From assembly GCF_024810105.1 (NCBI RefSeq), contig NZ_JANUDX010000001.1, positions 897,252-961,251 on the forward strand: a stretch of DNA of 64,000 nucleotides, written 5' to 3'. Positions within the stretch are counted from its first letter, which is position 1, and the number at the start of each line of letters is the position of its first letter. This DNA comes from Stenotrophomonas sp. BIGb0135 (GTDB lineage Bacteria; Pseudomonadota; Gammaproteobacteria; Xanthomonadales; Xanthomonadaceae). This document shows positions 45,621-54,980 of this stretch, piece by piece. The position numbers were made by a program, and so were the translations under genes. The notes beneath the pieces are model-generated. The model saw nothing but the letters and a program-made list of their open reading frames with translations. It did not search any database and was not told where the DNA came from.

Positions 45621-45989
45621 CCCCCGCACCCAATACCCTCCCGCCAAAAACTAACTGATACGATAAATGACATCACTCGATCACCATAGTGGCCGTATTG
45701 AGTGATGTTATTTTTAGAATTCCGAGGCTATCCACTTTCGGATTTATTTCCCTCCTTCTCCGTTTCTCGGCTTGAGATGCCAATGTCAACCAACCTTCTT
45801 CAGCAACTGCTGACGGAAGGCTGATTTAGGCTCTCGATGCTGGCCCGATCTGTTCAATGCACCGGGCCGAAGGCGATTGCCGAACGCTGGTGTCACCTCG
45901 GGCCACGTAGCATGCGAACTGACGGCACGGAGCATTAGCGGCATGTTGAGACCGCAGGCGCCACCGCGCGGAATCAGGCCGCCGCGGAC
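45621..45989. other. Intergenic, end of AT-rich patch
   Basis: 369 bases. A terminator-like stem ACATCACTC/GAGTGATGT (45670-45678 with 45700-45708), followed by TATTTTTA, ends the beta-helix gene. AT-rich to about 45830, then GC-rich up to the MCP stop. A 13-codon frame at 45784 is too short to call, and no transposase remnant was identified. Confidence 0.55.
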
Positions 45990-48539
45990 TCAGGCCGCCG
46001 CGGACTGGCGCTCGGCGCGAGGGCTGCCGGCCAGTCGGAAACGGCCCACTGTCTGCTGCAGGTCGGCCGACTGGGCATTCAATGCACGCGCCGCCGCCGA
46101 GGCCTCTTCCACCAGTGCCGCGTTCTGCTGGGTCACCCCGTCCATCTGCACGATGCCCTGGTTGACCTGCTCGATGCCCGCGGCCTGCTCCTGGCTGGCG
46201 CTGGCGATGTCTTCGATCAGGCCACTCAATTCGCCCACCGAGGCGACCACCCGCTGCAGGGTCTGGCCGGCCTGGCTGGCCAGCTGGCTGCCTTCGGCAA
46301 CCTGGCTGCCGGAGGCCTCGATCAGGCCCTTGATCTCGCGCGCGGCCTGTGCCGAGCGCTGTGCCAGCGCCCGTACCTCCGAGGCGACCACGGCAAAACC
46401 ACGCCCTTCCTCGCCTGCGCGGGCAGCTTCCACCGCCGCATTGAGCGCCAGGATGTTGGTCTGGAAGGCAATGCCATCGATGACCGTGGTGATGTCGGCG
46501 ATGCGGTGCGAGGACGCCTCGATCCCGGCCATGGTCTGCACCACCTGCGCCACCGCCGCCCCGCCCTGCGCGGCCACCTCGGCCGCGTCGGTGGCCAGCC
46601 GGTCGGCGCGACGTGCGTGGTCGGCGTTCTGCTTGACCGCCGCGGTGAGCTCCTCAAGCGAGGCCGCCGATTCTTCCAGGCTGGCCGCCTGCTGCTCGGT
46701 CCGCCGTGACAGGTCCTCATTGCCCGCCGCGATCTCGGCCGAGGCACTGGACACCGATACCGCCGCCTGCTGGATGTCGCCGACGATGGCGGTCAGCTGC
46801 GCCACGGTGGCGTTGGCATCGTCACGCATGGTGGCGAACACGCCCTGGAACTCGCCGTCGATGCGGCCACGCAGGTCGCCGGCGGCGAGCGCGCGCAGCA
46901 GCCCGGACAACGCGGCGAGGTTGCGGTCGGCGGTCACCATCAGGGTATTGAGGCCCTGGACCATGTCGCGGAAATCGTACTCGAAGGCCTCCGCGTCGCC
47001 GCGCTCGCTGAAGTCGCCGGCGGCCGCCGCCGCCACCAGGCGCTTGATCTCGCCGTTGATCGCCAGCAGCCGCCCGCGCACGCCGTTGACCGCCTCGGTG
47101 ATCAGCGCCTTCTCGCCAGGCAGCTCTTCCATCGACGCCGACAGGTCGCCGCTGGCGTAGGACCGCACCAGGTCGACCATGCGCATCTTGGTCTCGATGT
47201 GCGCGGCCACCAGTGCATTGGTGCCGGTCACCATCGTGCCGAACTCGCCCTCGAACCGGCTGGCGTCGATGCGGTGGCTGATCGCGCCATCGGCGTGGCG
47301 GCGACTCATCTCGTTCTGCGCCTGGATGATCTCGCGCAGCTTGGCCTGCATCTGTTGCAGTGCGCCCATCAACTGCCCGACCTCGTCCTGCCGCGCGACC
47401 ACGATCTGCCGGTCCAGGCGACCGGCCGCCACATCGCGCGCCACCTGCCCGGCCTGGGCCAGCGGCGTGGTGAGCATGCGCTTGACCACCACCAGCAGGG
47501 CCACGATTACCACCAGCAGGCCCAGCCCGGCCACCAACGCGATGCGCAGCATCAGCGTGTGCAACACGTTCTGCAGCACCGACACCGGCTCCAGCCCGAG
47601 CACCGCCCACTGCCAGGGGCCGTACGCCTGGGCCGAGACGAAGTAGGCCTGCGCAGGGCCATCGGCGCGCTCGCGGATGTGCAGCGTGGCCTGGTCGAGG
47701 GTGCCGGCAAGTAGTGCTTCCAGCGCCGGCAGGTCGGCGGCGTCCACATGCGCGGTGATGGACTGGCCCTCGTCGGCCGGTGCGACGATCAGGCTGCCAT
47801 GGCGTTCGCCGGGACGGGTATCGACCGCCAGGAAGTGGCCTTCCTTGCCGAGCTGCGCGCCGCGCAACCGGGTCTTCAGCGCCGTCAGCCCGTCGGAGTA
47901 GTTCTGGCCGACGAAGGCGATGCCGGCCACCTCGCCGTTGGCGTCGGTGATGGGCATGTAATGGGTCATGTAGTCCACCCCGAACAGGCGCGCCGGCCCG
48001 GTGTAGCGGCCGCCCTCAAGCAGCTTGCGGTACGCCGGATGCGCATGGTCGAGCACGGTCCCCAGCGCACGCGCGCCCTCGGCGTTGCGCAGCGAGGTGG
48101 ACACCCGCACGAAATCCTCCCCGTCGCGCACGAACACCGTGGCCACGCCGCCGGTTGCGCTGGCGAAGCGATCCACGGCGGTCTCCTGCAGGTTGATCAC
48201 CTGCGCCCCCAGGCGCAGCGTCGGCACCTGGCGCTCGCCGACCGCCATCGGGTGGGCGGTGTCCACGCTGGCATCGCCCTCGGGCAGCAGCGCGCGGAAG
48301 GTGCCGGCCATGCGTTCGGTGCTGTCGCTCAGGCTGCGGTCGTACAGGTCCACCGAATCGCGCATCAGCGCGGTCGAGGACTGCAGGCCGGCCTGCACCC
48401 GCTGCTGGTAGCTGCTGGCGGCCTGGCGATAGATGAGCACCGCCAGCACGACGAAGGCAACGGCAGTGATGATGCCCATCAGCAGCGCGAGGCGCGCGCC
48501 GATGGACGAGGAGAAAACGGTGGCGGCACGGGTCGTCAT
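45990..48539 (-). CDS. Methyl-accepting chemotaxis protein
   Basis: 849 residues. First membrane helix about 18-40, a periplasmic Cache-type sensor (about 41-340, with [19 protein letters not shown] and [20 protein letters not shown]), second membrane helix ([18 protein letters not shown], about 355-372), then HAMP and extra HAMP-like segments. The conserved signalling tip is [28 protein letters not shown]. No C-terminal pentapeptide for CheR docking and no che genes nearby. Start chosen at MTTRAATVF; a longer frame to 48593 adds residues without a better ribosome site. Confidence 0.93.
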   Translation of the reverse strand: MTTRAATVFSSSIGARLALLMGIITAVAFVVLAVLIYRQAASSYQQRVQAGLQSSTALMRDSVDLYDRSLSDSTERMAGTFRALLPEGDASVDTAHPMAVGERQVPTLRLGAQVINLQETAVDRFASATGGVATVFVRDGEDFVRVSTSLRNAEGARALGTVLDHAHPAYRKLLEGGRYTGPARLFGVDYMTHYMPITDANGEVAGIAFVGQNYSDGLTALKTRLRGAQLGKEGHFLAVDTRPGERHGSLIVAPADEGQSITAHVDAADLPALEALLAGTLDQATLHIRERADGPAQAYFVSAQAYGPWQWAVLGLEPVSVLQNVLHTLMLRIALVAGLGLLVVIVALLVVVKRMLTTPLAQAGQVARDVAAGRLDRQIVVARQDEVGQLMGALQQMQAKLREIIQAQNEMSRRHADGAISHRIDASRFEGEFGTMVTGTNALVAAHIETKMRMVDLVRSYASGDLSASMEELPGEKALITEAVNGVRGRLLAINGEIKRLVAAAAAGDFSERGDAEAFEYDFRDMVQGLNTLMVTADRNLAALSGLLRALAAGDLRGRIDGEFQGVFATMRDDANATVAQLTAIVGDIQQAAVSVSSASAEIAAGNEDLSRRTEQQAASLEESAASLEELTAAVKQNADHARRADRLATDAAEVAAQGGAAVAQVVQTMAGIEASSHRIADITTVIDGIAFQTNILALNAAVEAARAGEEGRGFAVVASEVRALAQRSAQAAREIKGLIEASGSQVAEGSQLASQAGQTLQRVVASVGELSGLIEDIASASQEQAAGIEQVNQGIVQMDGVTQQNAALVEEASAAARALNAQSADLQQTVGRFRLAGSPRAERQSAAA

Positions 48540-48876
48540 CGTTGGTACTCGAGGAGAAAAGTGTGGGATGTTCGTCACACTTCTTATCGGCACCCTTTCT
48601 GGTCCTCTTTACGTTTTCCTGCCTAGTCCTTTTGTACTAGGGACAGTACGCAAGTGCTTGTTTCATATGGTTCAAGCGTGAATTGGTTCTTCACAAATCC
48701 ACTCGAACGTTCAGAATTCCGGCGCGCGGCCGAGGACGGAGGCCGTCGTACCCGCTTGAGGGCGTACGCACGCCCCCGTACGTGCGGGATTGCAGCGGGT
48801 CTTGGCAGCGCCCCATTCACGGCGCTAGACTAGGCCCAACGCGAGGCGGTGCCTGCGGGGTTGTTGCGGTATCCGT
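48540..48876. other. Intergenic between MCP and tRNA-Ala
   Basis: 337 bases with the leftward MCP promoter region and the tRNA promoter. No gene. The left part is less GC-rich (gtccttttgtactagggac). Confidence 0.5.
48802..48831 (+). promoter_or_regulatory. Candidate promoter of tRNA-Ala
   Basis: TTGGCA (48802-48807), an 18-base spacer, then TAGACT (48826-48831), about 45 bases before the tRNA. Reasonable sigma-70 match. Confidence 0.5.
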
Positions 48877-48952
48877 GGGGCCATAGCTCAGCTGGGAGAG
48901 CGCGTCGTTCGCATCGACGAGGTCAGGAGTTCGATCCTCCTTGGCTCCACCA
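48877..48952 (+). tRNA. tRNA-Ala(CGC)
   Basis: A 76-base cloverleaf with CCA encoded. The acceptor arm GGGGCCA/TGGCTCC has one G-U pair. The D arm is TAGCTCAGCTGGGAGAGC. Anticodon stem CGTCG/CGACG holds the loop TTCGCAT, so the anticodon is CGC, reading GCG (Ala). T arm AGGAGTTCGATCCTCC. This is the GCG isoacceptor and not the common TGC one. Confidence 0.95.
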
Positions 48953-48961
48953 CCATTCCAG

Positions 48962-48992
48962 AAAAAAGCCCCGGGTCTCCCGGGGCTTTTTT
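48962..48992. terminator. Strong terminator after tRNA-Ala
   Basis: Perfect 14-bp stem AAAAAAGCCCCGGG/CCCGGGGCTTTTTT with a 3-base loop, 10 bases after the tRNA CCA. Confidence 0.93.
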
Positions 48993-49036
48993 CGTTCCGG
49001 CGATGCCCGCGACCGGCCGGTCGCGGTCGCGCCGGC

Positions 49037-49201
49037 TCACGCAGGGTTATCGTCCTTGCGCGGCGGCCGGCGGGTTTCCGCATCGTGGATCGCCTGGTCG
49101 GTCTGCGCGGGCCGCTGCCGGGCCGTTTCGTCCTGCTTGCGGTCCTGCTGGCTTTCCTTGACGCCTTCCTGCTGGACCGGCTGCTTGTCTTGGCTGCTCA
49201 T
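49037..49201 (-). CDS. Small hydrophilic protein (54 aa), unknown
   Basis: A 54-codon frame MSSQDKQPVQQEGVKESQQD continuing to DNPA. Gln, Asp, Lys and Arg dominate, there is no hydrophobic segment, and it is probably disordered. It is in the expected position and orientation to be a stand-alone gene between the tRNA terminator and the oxidoreductase. Function unknown; short length makes this a moderate call. Confidence 0.5.
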   Translation of the reverse strand: MSSQDKQPVQQEGVKESQQDRKQDETARQRPAQTDQAIHDAETRRPPRKDDNPA

Positions 49202-49286
49202 GCGCTGTACTCGTCGGGGGAGGCAGCCACGCTAGCCCGCCGGTCGTGAGGCAGGGGTCAGGGTCGCGTCGGCGCCGCGTGCGCAG

Positions 49287-50309
49287 TCACTCCAGCTTGA
49301 CCACCAGCTTGCCGAAGTTGCGCCCCTTGAGCAGGCCGAAGAAGGCCTCCGGCGCGTTGGCCAAGCCCTCGACGATGTCTTCCCGATACTGCACGCGGCC
49401 GTCCTTCAGCCACTGCTCCATCTCCTCCAGGAACGAGGGGAACAAGGTGTTGAAATCGGACTGGATGAAGCCGCGCACCGTGAGACGTTGGCGCAGCACC
49501 TGGCTCATGAAGCCGGGCAGCCGGTCCGGGCCGGGCAGGACCGCACCGCGCGCGTTGTACGTGGCGATGGTGCCGCAGACCGGGATGCGGGCGAAATCGT
49601 TGAGCAACGGCAGCACCGCCTCGAACACGTGGCCGCCGACGTTCTCGAAGTACACATCGATGCCGTCCGGCACCGCCGCGCGCAGTTGCGTGGCGAAATC
49701 CTCGGCGCGGTGGTCCAGGGCCACGTCGAACCCGAGGGTTTCAAGGTAACGGCGTTTCGCTTCACCACCGGCGATGCCGACCGTGCGCGCGCCCTGCAAC
49801 CGGGCGATCTGCCCCACTGTCGCACCGACCGGCCCGCTTGCCGCCGCCACCACCAGCGTTTCCCCCGCTTGCAGCCGGCCGATTTCCTGCAGGCCCGCAT
49901 AGGCGGTGAAACCGGGCATGCCATGCACCCCCAGCGCGGTACTGATCGGCAGCCCGGTGTCATGCAGCCGGCGGGTAATGGCCTCGCCATCCACCACCGC
50001 GTGGGTCTGCCAGTTGCCGGTCGCCAGCACCTGTTCGCCCACGGCGAGGCCGGGGTGCGCCGAGGCGATCACCTCCGACACCGTTCGCCCTTCCATCACC
50101 GCGCCCAGCGCTACCGGCGGCGCGTACGAGGGGACTTCTTCCATCCGGCCACGCATGTACGGATCGAGGGACAGATAACGATTGCGCAGCACCACCTGGC
50201 CCGGGCCGGGTGTCGGCACGGGCACCTGCTCCACGCGGAAATTGGCGGCCACCGGTTCGCCTTGCGGGCGCGAGGCCAGCACGACGCGGGTATTGGTGAG
50301 GTCATTCAT
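49287..50309 (-). CDS. NADP-dependent oxidoreductase, medium-chain (curcumin reductase/PTGR-like)
   Basis: 340 residues from MNDLTNTRVVLASRPQGEPV with GGAG 8-11 bases upstream. Leukotriene B4 dehydrogenase/curcumin reductase branch of the MDR superfamily: LDPYMRGRM, GVHGMPGFTAYAGL, AAASGPVGATVGQIARLQGA (NADP-binding Gly-rich loop) and YFENVGG. There are no structural zinc cysteines, as expected for this branch. Reduces alkenals, enones or quinones; the physiological substrate is unknown. Confidence 0.88.
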   Translation of the reverse strand: MNDLTNTRVVLASRPQGEPVAANFRVEQVPVPTPGPGQVVLRNRYLSLDPYMRGRMEEVPSYAPPVALGAVMEGRTVSEVIASAHPGLAVGEQVLATGNWQTHAVVDGEAITRRLHDTGLPISTALGVHGMPGFTAYAGLQEIGRLQAGETLVVAAASGPVGATVGQIARLQGARTVGIAGGEAKRRYLETLGFDVALDHRAEDFATQLRAAVPDGIDVYFENVGGHVFEAVLPLLNDFARIPVCGTIATYNARGAVLPGPDRLPGFMSQVLRQRLTVRGFIQSDFNTLFPSFLEEMEQWLKDGRVQYREDIVEGLANAPEAFFGLLKGRNFGKLVVKLE

Positions 50310-50530
50310 CGGTGCAACTCCGGGCGGGTATGACGGGAGGTTCGACACTACGCGCCGTGGACGCCGCGCGGCGGCGGGGTAAAACAGCGTTCCACCGGTG
50401 CACGCCAGTGCGCGCCGCGCAGGCCTTGCGCGCCGGGGATCGCGGCCCCTGGTGGGGTTGCAGCGTTCCATCGGCACGGCGGCCCTGCCGCGACATGGTC
50501 AGCGCGCGCAGCGTGGCGCATCATCACGCC

Positions 50531-50950
50531 ATGAACGCATTGCCTGTCCATTGGCGCCAGCGCCTGCGGCGCGCCCTGCTGCCGGCGCTGGTCTCGGCCA
50601 CCACCGTGGTGGGCCTGGCCTGCTGGGCGGTACTCGGCACTGAACCGGGCTGCCGGGCCGCGCAGGGCCGCTGGTCGGGCGAGGGCCAGTGCCACACGCG
50701 GCTGTGCCTGTTGCAGGGCGACTGCGGCCGCCTGGCCTCGCCTGTGGTTGGCTGCGCTGCCGTCCATCCGGGCGATTCCCGGGCCACGGTCTATTTCCAC
50801 CTTGGCAACCCGCTGCCCGGCCCGGCCGCGCAGCCACGCTGGCCGCTGGCCAAGGAAAGCAACGGCATGATCCAGGCGCGTTTCGATGGCGAGCGGCTGC
50901 TGAGCCTGGACTGCCCGGTCGCGGTCGCGGCCCCGGCGGCTGCACCGTAA
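50531..50950 (+). CDS. Small membrane-anchored protein, unknown
   Basis: 139 residues from MNALPVHWRQRLRRALLPAL. One hydrophobic segment (LVSATTVVGLACWAVLG, about 20-36) and a periplasmic, Cys-rich remainder (five Cys after the helix, CRAAQGRWSGEGQCHTRLCL). No family recognised. The ATG at 50531 gives a sensible membrane anchor; a longer frame upstream begins in the oxidoreductase promoter and is not favoured. It ends 18 bases before the stop of the convergent gene. Confidence 0.5.
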   Translation: MNALPVHWRQRLRRALLPALVSATTVVGLACWAVLGTEPGCRAAQGRWSGEGQCHTRLCLLQGDCGRLASPVVGCAAVHPGDSRATVYFHLGNPLPGPAAQPRWPLAKESNGMIQARFDGERLLSLDCPVAVAAPAAAP

Positions 50951-50968
50951 ACCGCGCAGCGCGGGCGC

Positions 50969-51706
50969 TCAGCTGGCCAGACGGACCGCCTCGCCGATCT
51001 CCAGCGCCGCCCCGCAGTGGGTGCAGCGCGACGTGCCGAACAACAGCGGCAGCTTCTCGGCGAGCGCGCCGCCATGCGTCTGCGCCATGCCCAGCAGCCA
51101 GGCCTCCGCCTCGGACGCCGGGGGACGGTCGCCGCCGTCGATCGGCGCCTTCGGCACGCTGCGCCCGCCGATCCATTCCTGGTCGGTGACGAATGCCTGC
51201 GCGTCATCGATCACGATGTACAGATCCGACCGGCAGGCCGGACACACCCCCGACAGCTCGCCCTGAAGCACCCCGGCCAGGTTCCGCGACCAGAGCCGTT
51301 CGCCGCGGAACGCAAGCACGGCCTGCAGCAGGTACACGACATCCGTCTCCGCACCGGGTGCATCGCGCCGCTGTCGCAGGGTCTGCACGGCGCAGTCGTC
51401 CAGCGACTGCAGCACCTGCGCATGACCGGGCAGCACCACCGGTACGTCGTCGCCATGCGCGACGATCGCACCGGCCAACACCAGCGGCTCCAGCCGCGTC
51501 TCCGGCGAGCCTCTCAGCGCCGCGCGCAGCAGATACGGCAGCGCGTGGACACTGGCCGTGTAGACCGTGGACTGGTGGCAGAGGCGCGACCAGAGTTCGT
51601 CCCAGTCCACCCCGGCAATCCCCGCACCGGCATCCAGTGCGTCCAGCATGGCGCCGGCGGATTCGGCACTGCCGTAGGCATCGTGCAGTGACATCCAATC
51701 GGGCAT
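50969..51706 (-). CDS. Unknown protein with CxxC pairs
   Basis: 245 residues from MPDWMSLHDAYGSAESAGAM. The N-terminal half is helical with a WDELWSRLCHQSTVYTAS stretch, reminiscent of HEAT-like helical proteins. The C-terminal half holds two CxxC pairs (CPAC at about 160 and CTHC near 229), perhaps a zinc site. No name can be given. It lies beside an AraC regulator with 48 bases between. Such proteins sometimes act as immunity or adapter proteins, but nothing here shows that. Confidence 0.55.
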   Translation of the reverse strand: MPDWMSLHDAYGSAESAGAMLDALDAGAGIAGVDWDELWSRLCHQSTVYTASVHALPYLLRAALRGSPETRLEPLVLAGAIVAHGDDVPVVLPGHAQVLQSLDDCAVQTLRQRRDAPGAETDVVYLLQAVLAFRGERLWSRNLAGVLQGELSGVCPACRSDLYIVIDDAQAFVTDQEWIGGRSVPKAPIDGGDRPPASEAEAWLLGMAQTHGGALAEKLPLLFGTSRCTHCGAALEIGEAVRLAS

Positions 51707-51754
51707 GGCGTTACTCCAGAGGCGGCGAACCCGCCATCGAACGAGGGAGGATTG

Positions 51755-52567
51755 TCACCGCGATCGCCGCCATTGCAATGGGCTGACCCCCATTTCGACC
51801 CGGAACATGTAATTGAACGCCGATGCCGAAGCGTAGCCCAGCGCATGCGCGATCACGGTCGGCGAGCGGCCCTGGGCCAGCCATTCGATCGCGCGCAGCA
51901 CGCGCAACCTTGTGCGCCACGCGCGCACGCTCATGCCGGTCTCGCGCTCGAAGTGGCGTGCCAGGGTGCGGGTGGAGACGCACAGTTGCGCGGCCCATGC
52001 CTGCATGGGGCGCTCATCGTCGGGCTGGTCGTACAGCGCCTGGCACCAGCGCTGCAGGCGCGCGTCCTGCGGCCACGGCAGGTGCCGTGCATGGCGGGGC
52101 TGGCGCAGCAGTTGTGCGGCGATCACCGCGCACAACGCGGCGTAATAGGGGCCGTCGTCGTCGGCGCGGGTGCCGTCCAGTTCGATGATCAACGCCCGCA
52201 GCAACGGCGACACGTCCAGCACCATGCACTGCGCCGGCATGCCGGCGGCGATGGCATCGGCCACATAGAGGTTGCGGAACGACGCGTCGCCCAGCGCGCG
52301 GGTGTGATGCAGCGTGCCGGTGGGGATCCACAGTGCCTGCTGCGGGGAGATCACATACCGCGCGTGCGCGGCGCTGACCTGCAGCACGCCGTCGGTGGCG
52401 AAGGCAAGTTGATTCCAGCCATGCACGTGCGGGGGAAAGTGCTCACCGGGGGCCATCTGCCGGCCATGCGCGACCACCGGCCACGGCAGCGCGCGCAACG
52501 GTGGCACGGCCAGCTCGCGACCGGCAGCGCCGGAGGTGGCCGGACGGGTTTGGCGCTTCATCGACAT
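51755..52567 (-). CDS. AraC family transcriptional regulator
   Basis: 270 residues. N-terminal cupin-like effector domain (HFPPHVHGWNQLAFA at about 43-57, with WIPTGTLHHT), then two helix-turn-helix units from about 185 (QLCVSTRTLARHFERETGMS and ALGYASASAFNYMFRVEMGV). Type and arrangement resemble NimR/YdeO-type regulators of divergent MFS exporters. The MFS gene starts 77 bases away in the opposite direction and is the likely target. Confidence 0.9.
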   Translation of the reverse strand: MSMKRQTRPATSGAAGRELAVPPLRALPWPVVAHGRQMAPGEHFPPHVHGWNQLAFATDGVLQVSAAHARYVISPQQALWIPTGTLHHTRALGDASFRNLYVADAIAAGMPAQCMVLDVSPLLRALIIELDGTRADDDGPYYAALCAVIAAQLLRQPRHARHLPWPQDARLQRWCQALYDQPDDERPMQAWAAQLCVSTRTLARHFERETGMSVRAWRTRLRVLRAIEWLAQGRSPTVIAHALGYASASAFNYMFRVEMGVSPLQWRRSR

Positions 52568-52643
52568 GATGGGTCATTCTATCGAAAGACAGCCGTACCC
52601 GGATCGCCGAGGATCGCTGCGTCCCCCACCCCGCCGACCGCCG

Positions 52644-53819
52644 ATGCCTGCTTCCCGCCCGCCCTCTCCATCGCCCCGCCCCTGGCAGGTCATCGGCGCC
52701 GGCATCTGCGCGCTGGTCCTCACCGTGGGCCTGGCCCGCTTCGCCTACACCCCGTTGCTGCCGCTGATGCGGGTCGACGCCGGGCTCAGTGCCGCGCAAG
52801 GCGGCTGGCTGGCCACCTTCAACTACCTCGGCTACCTGCTGGGCACCCTGCTGGTGGCGCGGGTGGGCGATATGCGCGTGAAGTTCCACTTCTACCGCAT
52901 CGGCCTGCTACTGGCGGTGCTGGCCACCGCCCTGATGGGCATCACCACCGACGTGGCGCTGTGGAGCGCGCTGCGCTTCGTCGCCGGCCTGTCCAGCACG
53001 GCCGGGCTGCTGCTGGCCTCGGGGCTGGTGCTGAACTGGCTGCTGTCGCAGCAGCAGCGGCCTCGCCTGGGCCTGCACTTCGCCGGGCTGGGGTTGGGCA
53101 TCGTGATCTCGGGGCTGGCGACGGCGGCCCTGGCCGGGCATGCCGGGTCCAGCGCCCAGTGGCTGTGGCTGGGCGGGCTGGGCCTGCTGTTCCTGGTCCC
53201 GGCCTGGCGCTGGATGCCCGCGCCGGTGGCGATCTCCAGCCACACCGACGCCAACGCCCCGGCGCCGCCCGGGCGACGCTGGCGACAGCTGCTGGTCGCC
53301 GCCTATTTCTGCGCTGGCGTCGGCTTCGTGGTCAGCGCCACCTTCATCGTCGCCATCCTCGAACAGACCCCGACGTTCCATGGCCACGGCAGCGCGGTGT
53401 GGGTGGTGGTCGGCCTGGCCGCCCTGCCCTCCACGTTCGGCTGGGACCGGCTGGCCGCGCGCATGGGCCTGATCCGCGCGCTGATGCTGGCCTTCGCGCT
53501 GCAGGCGGTGTCCTTCGTGCTGCCGCTGCTGGATGACGGGCTGGCGGCCGGGCTGGGCAGCGCGCTGCTGTTCGGGCTCACCTTCGCCGGCATCGTCAGC
53601 CTCACCCTGACCGTGGTGGGCCGCCATTACCCGCACAACCCGGCCAAGGCGATGGCCACCCTCACCCTCAGTTATGGCGTGGCCCAGATCGTGGCCCCGG
53701 CGCTGGCCGGCACGCTGGCGCGCGACAGCGGCTCCTACCAGGCGTCACTGCTGCTGGCGGCGGTGATGATGGTGATCGGCATCGTGCTGCTGTGGTGCAT
53801 GCCGGACGACACGCACTGA
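52644..53819 (+). CDS. MFS transporter, YbfB/YjiJ family
   Basis: 391 residues from MPASRPPSPSPRPWQVIGAG with about 12 membrane helices. GLARFAYTPLLPLMRVDAGL and AQGGWLATFNYLGYLLG are signatures of the YbfB/YjiJ group. Substrate unknown. Divergent to an AraC regulator with which it probably forms an inducible efflux or uptake module. An alternative start 30 codons upstream is less likely because the leading part is Arg/Pro-rich. Confidence 0.87.
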   Translation: MPASRPPSPSPRPWQVIGAGICALVLTVGLARFAYTPLLPLMRVDAGLSAAQGGWLATFNYLGYLLGTLLVARVGDMRVKFHFYRIGLLLAVLATALMGITTDVALWSALRFVAGLSSTAGLLLASGLVLNWLLSQQQRPRLGLHFAGLGLGIVISGLATAALAGHAGSSAQWLWLGGLGLLFLVPAWRWMPAPVAISSHTDANAPAPPGRRWRQLLVAAYFCAGVGFVVSATFIVAILEQTPTFHGHGSAVWVVVGLAALPSTFGWDRLAARMGLIRALMLAFALQAVSFVLPLLDDGLAAGLGSALLFGLTFAGIVSLTLTVVGRHYPHNPAKAMATLTLSYGVAQIVAPALAGTLARDSGSYQASLLLAAVMMVIGIVLLWCMPDDTH

Positions 53820-53949
53820 GCGGCGCAGGGCGTGCGTGCTGAACCGATATTCATGCGCACGCACCGGGCACGCGGGCATGCTGGATCAAGCACTTGCCTG
53901 CGCCTGCGTACCGCGCGGCAACAAATGTGAAATTTTTTTCGCGAAACGC

Positions 53950-53978
53950 TTGCCGAACCCTGCATACCTCCGTATTAT
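53950..53978 (+). promoter_or_regulatory. Promoter of tRNA-Phe
   Basis: TTGCCG (53950-53955), a 17-base spacer, then TATTAT (53973-53978), 35 bases upstream of the mature tRNA. Good sigma-70 match with ideal spacing. Confidence 0.75.
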
Positions 53979-54013
53979 TCGCGTCCTCGCCAGCGGCAAC
54001 GCAGCGATGAAGT

Positions 54014-54089
54014 GGCCGAGTAGCTCAGTTGGTAGAGCAGGGGATTGAAAATCCCCGTGTCGGCGGTTCGATTCCGTCCTCGGCCACCA
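54014..54089 (+). tRNA. tRNA-Phe(GAA)
   Basis: A 76-base cloverleaf with encoded CCA. Acceptor stem GGCCGAG/CTCGGCC, D arm TAGCTCAGTTGGTAGAGC, anticodon stem GGGGA/TCCCC around loop TTGAAAA, so the anticodon is GAA (Phe). T arm CGGCGGTTCGATTCCGTC. Confidence 0.97.
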
Positions 54090-54096
54090 GTATTCG

Positions 54097-54128
54097 AAAA
54101 GACCTGCAGAAATGCAGGTCTTTTTTTT
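54097..54128. terminator. Terminator after tRNA-Phe
   Basis: Stem AAAAGACCTGCA/TGCAGGTCTTTT (54097-54108 with 54113-54124) with a GAAA loop, continued by four more Ts. It begins 8 bases after the tRNA. Confidence 0.93.
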
Positions 54129-54415
54129 GCGTGTTCTCTCCGTTGCGGGACGCTCTGCAGGCAGCGCCGGATCGACGGCGTCGAAGGCGAGGCGCGGACG
54201 ATGCGACACCGATCAACGCACCGGGTTGGCTGCGGCGCGCGCACTCCGCACGCCCCGCACGCCCCGCACGCGGTACGGTAACGACCTGGATGCACGTCCT
54301 CCCGGTGCCAGCGGCTGGCCAGCCTGCGGTCACCCGCTCCCTCCGCGCTGACAGAACCTTTACACGCCCATGCATGCCTGCACCTAAGCTCGAACGTCCA
54401 GCCGAGAGGTCTGCC
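54129..54415. other. Intergenic before lipocalin gene
   Basis: 287 GC-rich bases with no gene. TTTACA at 54359-54364 may be a -35 for the lipocalin gene, but the -10 is poor. Confidence 0.4.
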
Positions 54416-54964
54416 ATGCATCTTCGCCCTACCCTGCTCGCCGCCGGCATGCTGCTCTGGGCTGGCCTTGCGACGGACGCCGTGGCCGCCGCGCCCGTCA
54501 CCTCCGTGCCCGCCCTGGACATGGGCCGCTACGCCGGCCAGTGGCACGAGATCGCGCACCTGCCGGTGTCGTTCCAGAAAAAGTGCGTGGGCGACATCAC
54601 CGCCACCTATGCGCTGCGCGCCGACGGGCGGATCAGCGTGCACAACGGCTGTCGCATCGCCGATGGGGAGCGCATCGCCGCCGAAGGCGTGGCGCGCCCG
54701 GTCGAGGGCCATCCCGGACGCCTGCAGGTACGCTTCGTGCCGGACTGGCTGGCGTGGGTGCCGCTGGTCTGGGCCGACTACTGGGTGATCGCGCTCGATC
54801 CGGACTATCAGTGGGCCGTGGTCGGTGACCCGGCCCACAAATACCTGTGGATCCTGTCGCGCTCGCCGAGCATGGACAGCGCCCTGTTTGCCCGGCTCAA
54901 GGCGCGCGCCGAGGCGATGGGCTACGACCTGGCACCGCTGAAGGTGATGGCACCGCTCGACTGA
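54416..54964 (+). CDS. blc: Lipocalin family protein (Blc-like)
   Basis: 182 residues with a signal peptide (LLAAGMLLWAGLATDAVAAA; no lipobox Cys, so soluble periplasmic and not a lipoprotein as in E. coli Blc). Lipocalin signatures are MGRYAGQWHEIAHLP (GxW motif), ADYWVIALDPDYQWAVVGDP and YLWILSRSP. Binds lysophospholipids or other lipids in envelope maintenance by family analogy. GAGAGG ribosome site 6-11 bases upstream of the ATG. Confidence 0.85.
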   Translation: MHLRPTLLAAGMLLWAGLATDAVAAAPVTSVPALDMGRYAGQWHEIAHLPVSFQKKCVGDITATYALRADGRISVHNGCRIADGERIAAEGVARPVEGHPGRLQVRFVPDWLAWVPLVWADYWVIALDPDYQWAVVGDPAHKYLWILSRSPSMDSALFARLKARAEAMGYDLAPLKVMAPLD

Positions 54965-54980
54965 GCACCTCCCGGCCGGC

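Noticed and set aside
45621..45989. Transposon remnant next to the AT-rich gene
   Set aside because: No terminal inverted repeats, target duplication or transposase-like reading frame could be found.
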